Shown here one piece after another: positions 6,065 through 8,929 of a stretch of DNA of 8,929 bases. Location of the stretch: assembly GCA_019415435.1 (NCBI GenBank), contig DXZE01000057.1, positions 1 through 8,929 of the forward strand. The letters run 5' to 3'. The stretch comes from Erysipelotrichaceae bacterium (GTDB lineage: Bacteria; Bacillota_I; Bacilli_A; Erysipelotrichales; Erysipelotrichaceae). Each line of letters opens with the position of its first letter. Positions within the stretch are counted from its first letter, which is position 1. The position numbers and the translations under genes are program-made. The notes under the pieces are model-generated. The model ran no database searches. It worked only from the letters and a program-made list of their open reading frames with translations, and had not been told where the DNA came from.

Positions 6065-6065
6065 A

Positions 6066-6545
6066 TTAAGATGCTTTGGCAGCGGTACATCTCTCTGCGT
6101 CTATTGCGACAACAATCATTAATGCATAGAGAACATCCTCTTTGTTGCACACATCAATGGCATAGGTATCGGTAAGATGAAATAACTTTCTTTCGACTGA
6201 AGCTATCTGATTGTTGCCGGAATCATAGATATACCAGTTCCAGTTTAAGAAGTCTCCATCCACATGCCAGCCATTAAAATCCATATCATATTGCGGATGT
6301 AAAGGAGAGAATCTTCTTCTTAACATGCCAAGATATTCATTTTGAAAATAAAATTCAAACTTGGGAAATACAGTCAGAACAACTTCTTTAATGTTAGCGA
6401 TGTCTTCTCCTTCTGGAGTAAAGAAATGTAAGTTATGTCCCCAGGATAGTTTCCCTTTAACAGTAAAGGCAGTATTGCCTTCTTCATCATGGATATCAAA
6501 GCTGTCAAACCAGGAGAATACTCTCTGTCTGATTGTGAATCTCAT
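6066..6545 (-). CDS. LURP-one-related (tubby C-terminal-like) family protein
   Basis: This is a 159-residue soluble protein, the usual length for bacterial LURP-one-related (LOR, YxjI-like) proteins. The pattern fits the family: an opening MRFTIRQRVFSWFDSFDIHD, then EEGNTAFTVKGKLSWGHNLH (conversion of a membrane-tubby strand pair), PEGEDIANIKEVVLTVFPKF, a central WHVDGDFLNWNWYIYD, and a closing IASVERKLFHLTDTYAIDVC strand run. The fold is a 12-strand barrel round a central helix, akin to tubby and phospholipid scramblases; the bacterial role is not established. Its ATG overlaps the HAD gene's stop (ATGA), so it is translationally coupled and the last gene of its operon, ending at the terminator just after the stop. 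No signal peptide or membrane segment is seen. Confidence 0.7.
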   Translation of the reverse strand: MRFTIRQRVFSWFDSFDIHDEEGNTAFTVKGKLSWGHNLHFFTPEGEDIANIKEVVLTVFPKFEFYFQNEYLGMLRRRFSPLHPQYDMDFNGWHVDGDFLNWNWYIYDSGNNQIASVERKLFHLTDTYAIDVCNKEDVLYALMIVVAIDAERCTAAKAS

Positions 6546-7141
6546 TGCAATGCCTCAAGAAAGTCTCTTTCAGCCTGTAACTGATTTATATAAAGTACAG
6601 TTTTTAATCCAAATTTCTCAGCGGCCATGGGATTTTCTTTTGTATCATCAATGAATACAGCATCATTAGGATCAATATGGAATTCATAAAGCATTGTCAG
6701 GAAACATGCATCATCCGGTTTAATGACATGGTGCTGCCATGACCAGAAACAGCCATCCATATACTTTTCAAAGTCAAGAGCGTCATGGCAATCATGATAG
6801 GTTGTATCTGAAAAGTTGGAAAGAACATAGGTTTTATACCCCTTTTCTTTTAAACTCTTCACCCATGGTACAGATGTTTCCTTCTTGCTGACAAGACCAT
6901 ATTCATGCGTTAAAGAACGGTCTATCTCTTCAGAAAGATCCGGCGCATTTTTCTTAAATCTGTTTCTGATTTCTTTATCCGTTAATACACCACAGTCATA
7001 TTCGTTCCAGTCTTTGGAAAGCTGGGTAGCTTTCTTTAAACGCTCGGCGATATCTTCTGGATAGCCAAGATTCAGAAAATAATCATTGAGGTGATAGTTT
7101 GTTAAAACACAACCAACATCAAAGATAACGATATGTCTCAT
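6542..7141 (-). CDS. HAD-superfamily hydrolase, subfamily IA (YihX-like phosphatase)
   Basis: This is a 199-residue cytosolic phosphatase-like protein. The four HAD motifs are intact: nucleophile Asp8 in VIFDVGCVLTN (the second Asp of the usual DxD is Gly10, as in the YihX-type DLG group), Ser108 in YVLSNFS, Lys141 in HVIKPDD, and Asp165-Asp166 in AVFIDDTKEN. A helical cap lies at about 16-90. The family hydrolyses small phosphate esters such as sugar phosphates; the substrate cannot be told here. I chose the ATG at 7139-7141, which sits seven bases after GGAGG; a TTG six bases upstream would add two residues but fits the site poorly. The ribosome site lies inside the end of the preceding gene, and its own stop overlaps the LURP-one start by 4 bp. 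Confidence 0.85.
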   Translation of the reverse strand: MRHIVIFDVGCVLTNYHLNDYFLNLGYPEDIAERLKKATQLSKDWNEYDCGVLTDKEIRNRFKKNAPDLSEEIDRSLTHEYGLVSKKETSVPWVKSLKEKGYKTYVLSNFSDTTYHDCHDALDFEKYMDGCFWSWQHHVIKPDDACFLTMLYEFHIDPNDAVFIDDTKENPMAAEKFGLKTVLYINQLQAERDFLEALQ

Positions 7142-7143
7142 AT

Positions 7144-7461
7144 TCAATCCTCCAGATACTTATGCACAAAGGAAACAGTATCATCACTGAATTCATGTAA
7201 TTCATCTTCTGTAATGACTTTGTTTTTTGCCAGATCCGCAATCAGAAACAAAGCGGTCGATCTTCTTAAGTCTGTGACCAGTACGCCAGGATTCTTTTTA
7301 TCTTTCTTCATTTCTTTATCAAGAGTCCAGAATCTTTCAGAAGCTGGTGCATCTTCTGAAAGAACAGATATGTACTTCCGACATACCTGTTCCATGTATC
7401 TTTCCTGCCAGTAAGGAAGATTCTTACGTAATAGTTTCCAGTCTTTTTCTTTTATATTCAT
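7144..7461 (-). CDS. Small conserved-looking protein of unknown function, first gene of the operon
   Basis: This 105-residue protein has the pattern KDWKLLRKNLPYWQERYMEQ, then a Ser-Glu...RFWTLDKEMKKDKK block, then VTDLRRSTALFLIADLAKN and an acidic helical end (ITEDELHEFSDDTV). It is predicted all-helical, with no signal peptide or membrane segment and no metal or catalytic motif. I have the impression of similar small proteins in other Bacillota, but cannot name a family. It is the promoter-proximal gene of the operon; its stop is 2 bp before the HAD start, and the HAD ribosome site lies within its last codons. No Shine-Dalgarno site precedes its ATG, and the -10-like TATACT (7473-7468) is so close that the message would start at or near the ATG, suggesting a leaderless transcript. 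Confidence 0.65.
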   Translation of the reverse strand: MNIKEKDWKLLRKNLPYWQERYMEQVCRKYISVLSEDAPASERFWTLDKEMKKDKKNPGVLVTDLRRSTALFLIADLAKNKVITEDELHEFSDDTVSFVHKYLED

Positions 7462-7535
7462 ATGTTAAGTATACTGTATGAATTTATGTTTTTTGCATAG
7501 TAGTATAATAAGAGATTGGTTTAAGGAGTTTTAAC
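7462..7535. promoter_or_regulatory. Divergent promoter region between the minus-strand operon and guaD
   Basis: Seventy-four bases separate the two starts. On the plus strand TATAAT (7504-7509) is a perfect -10, although the -35 is poor; AAGGAG (7523-7528) is the guaD ribosome site. On the minus strand TATACT (7473-7468) is a -10 for the three-gene operon. It lies in the 8-bp palindrome AGTATACT (7468-7475), which therefore also gives a TATACT on the plus strand at 7470-7475. Confidence 0.6.
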
Positions 7536-8810
7536 ATGATTTTCGCATTAAAAGGGCAGATTGCCTGGTCAGAGAATTCTGATGAGATTCGTACATCAGA
7601 AGACAGTTATCTTGTAATAGATGATACAAAATGTGCAGGTGTATTTAAACACCTGCCGGAAGAATATAAGAATATTGCGGTAAGAGATTGCGGTACTTGT
7701 CTGATTATTCCGGGTATGACAGATCTTCATACTCATGCATCACAATATGCGATCCGTGGCACCGGTATGGATACTGAGCTATTGCAATGGTTAAAAACAT
7801 ATACATTCCCTGAGGAGGCAAGGTTCTCAGAACTTTCGTATGCGGATAAAGAATACAGTCTGTTTGCGGATGAGATGCGCAGAGGCTGGACAACAAGAGC
7901 CTGTATCTTTGCGACCATGCATACAGCTTCTGTGAATGAATTAATGGATCTGATGGAAGAAACGGGCTTAATCAGCTGTGTTGGAAGAGTGAATATGGAC
8001 AGAGATGGTGGTGAAAATCTTTGTGAAGAGTCCGCTGAAAAGGGATTAGAGGATACAGAAGAATGGATAGAGATGTGTCTTGAAAGAAAGTATACAAGGG
8101 TATATCCGATCGTAACACCACGCTTTATTCCTTCCTGTTCAGATGCATTAATGGAAGGATTAAGCAAGCTTGCGGAAAAGTATAACCTGCGCATGCAGTC
8201 ACATCTTTCCGAAAATCCGGAAGAAGTAAAACTTGTTCATGAACTTGTCCCTTCTTCAAGAAGTTATACAGATGCCTATGATCAGTTTGGAACATTGCGC
8301 AATGAAAAGTATCCATCCATCATGGCCCATTGTGTCTATACAGATGATGAAGAGATAGAGACATTAAAGAAACATGGTACATGGATTGCTCATTGTCCTG
8401 GATCCAATATGAATCTTGCCAGTGGTATCGCTCCTGCCGCAAAGTATCTGCGTAAAGGTGTACATATTGGACTTGGTACAGATGTAGGGGCAGGAGAGTC
8501 TCTATCCATGCCTCATCAGATGGTACAGGCATTACAGGTATCGAATCTTTATACAAGACTCGTAGATCATGATGTAAAGCCTTTAACCTTTGCCCAGGCT
8601 TTCTATATGGCTACAGCAGGCGGAGGTTCCTACTTTGGAAAAACAGGCTCTTTCAAGCCTGCTTATGATGCGGATATTCTTGTCATAGATGATACGGCAG
8701 CTGCCTATGACAGACATACAGATATAGAACAGCGTCTTGAAAGAGCCGTCTATCTGGATAGTGAATGCCGTATGGTTTCCAAGTATGTTGCGGGAAGAAG
8801 AATCTTATAA
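7536..8810 (+). CDS. guaD: Guanine deaminase
   Basis: This is a 424-residue amidohydrolase that hydrolyses guanine to xanthine and ammonia, in the cytosol, as part of purine salvage and breakdown. Visible motifs are PGMTDLHTHASQY with metal ligands His65 and His67, RGTGMDTELLQWLKTYTFPE (the guanine-deaminase hallmark), QSHLSEN with His223 and Glu226, MAHCVYT with His265, HCPGSNMNLASG, and GLGTDVGAG with Asp316, the catalytic Asp. The length is typical for the family and the ends look complete (C-terminal ADILVIDD and YVAGRRIL strands). Start ATG 7536 is eight bases after AAGGAG. The gene stands alone: no xanthine dehydrogenase, permease or other purine gene lies in the window, so what happens to the xanthine is not visible. 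No intrinsic terminator follows. Confidence 0.92.
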   Translation: MIFALKGQIAWSENSDEIRTSEDSYLVIDDTKCAGVFKHLPEEYKNIAVRDCGTCLIIPGMTDLHTHASQYAIRGTGMDTELLQWLKTYTFPEEARFSELSYADKEYSLFADEMRRGWTTRACIFATMHTASVNELMDLMEETGLISCVGRVNMDRDGGENLCEESAEKGLEDTEEWIEMCLERKYTRVYPIVTPRFIPSCSDALMEGLSKLAEKYNLRMQSHLSENPEEVKLVHELVPSSRSYTDAYDQFGTLRNEKYPSIMAHCVYTDDEEIETLKKHGTWIAHCPGSNMNLASGIAPAAKYLRKGVHIGLGTDVGAGESLSMPHQMVQALQVSNLYTRLVDHDVKPLTFAQAFYMATAGGGSYFGKTGSFKPAYDADILVIDDTAAAYDRHTDIEQRLERAVYLDSECRMVSKYVAGRRIL

Positions 8811-8833
8811 GATTTCCGGATAAACAATTCTTC

Positions 8834-8862
8834 GTGAACCACTCGGTCATTGAATGGCCGAG
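8834..8862. repeat. 29-bp palindromic repeat, copy B
   Basis: This is the exact match to copy A (5930-5958), 24 bp after the guaD stop. Its palindrome is 8842-8862. After the repeat the sequence differs from copy A except for GCTTGA 9 bp later. No T-run follows, so it is not a standard terminator, though the hairpin could protect or slow the guaD message. Confidence 0.8.
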
Positions 8863-8911
8863 CATCTACATGCTTGACCACAAGCCGATAATTTGAAAAT
8901 ATACCGAAAAC

Positions 8912-8929
8912 ATATATATATATATATAT
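8912..8929. repeat. (AT)9 dinucleotide run at the window edge
   Basis: Nine AT units run to the end of the window and may continue beyond it. The DNA is AT-rich and easily melted. The run is also a common place for assembly or polymerase slippage errors, so its true length is uncertain. Confidence 0.9.

Noticed and set aside
7705..8556. Several minus-strand open frames within guaD
   Set aside because: They lie entirely opposite a gene with intact catalytic motifs and show no start sites or family features.
5930..8862. CRISPR array based on the repeated 29-bp palindrome
   Set aside because: There are only two copies, about 2.9 kb apart with genes between them, and no cas genes.
8683..8865. 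Minus-strand frame of 60 codons over the end of guaD
   Set aside because: It is antisense to the guanine deaminase C-terminus and starts in the repeat.

Overview
The window reads as a Bacillota (Firmicutes) chromosome segment. The signs are strong GGAGG-type ribosome sites, a TTG start, tightly overlapping genes, moderate to low GC, a BceAB-type peptide detoxification module, and IS200/IS605-type relics. A gut or oral Erysipelotrichales- or Clostridia-like host is plausible, but I cannot fix the genus.

Region 1 (1-520) is a scrap-heap of mobile-element debris. It holds the last 21 codons of an insertion-sequence gene running into a terminal hairpin (46-87), a C-terminal scrap of an EAL-domain (cyclic-di-GMP phosphodiesterase) gene on the minus strand (about 91-211), and a C-terminal scrap of a TnpB nuclease (about 270-436).

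Region 2 (521-5072) is the centrepiece: an intact four-gene operon in the order ATPase, permease, response regulator, sensor kinase. It matches the Bce/Psd/Vra family, in which the ABC transporter both removes cell-wall-active peptide antibiotics from their targets and acts as the sensor for an intramembrane kinase. All catalytic residues are present. The genes overlap by 11 bp, are 4 bp apart, then overlap by 4 bp. A 6+6 bp inverted repeat (530-546) just upstream resembles the known BceR-type operator and abuts a candidate promoter, so the response regulator probably activates its own operon.

Region 3 (5073-6064) starts with a join. About 125 bp of unexplained sequence follows the kinase, then a DUF4298 gene that loses its family sequence at about 5198. 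Divergent from it is a membrane-anchored NERD-domain protein whose nuclease residues look replaced and whose C-terminus runs into a 29-bp palindromic repeat.

Region 4 (6038-7461, minus strand) is a compact three-gene operon: a small protein I do not recognise, a HAD-family phosphatase and a LURP-one-related (tubby-like) protein. It ends at a clear intrinsic terminator. Region 5 (7536-8810, plus strand) is a complete guanine deaminase gene, divergent from that operon across a 74-bp promoter region. A second exact copy of the 29-bp palindromic repeat lies 24 bp after its stop, and the window ends in an (AT)9 run.

The overall picture is a peptide-antibiotic resistance module lying between broken genes and mobile-element scars, beside ordinary housekeeping genes.
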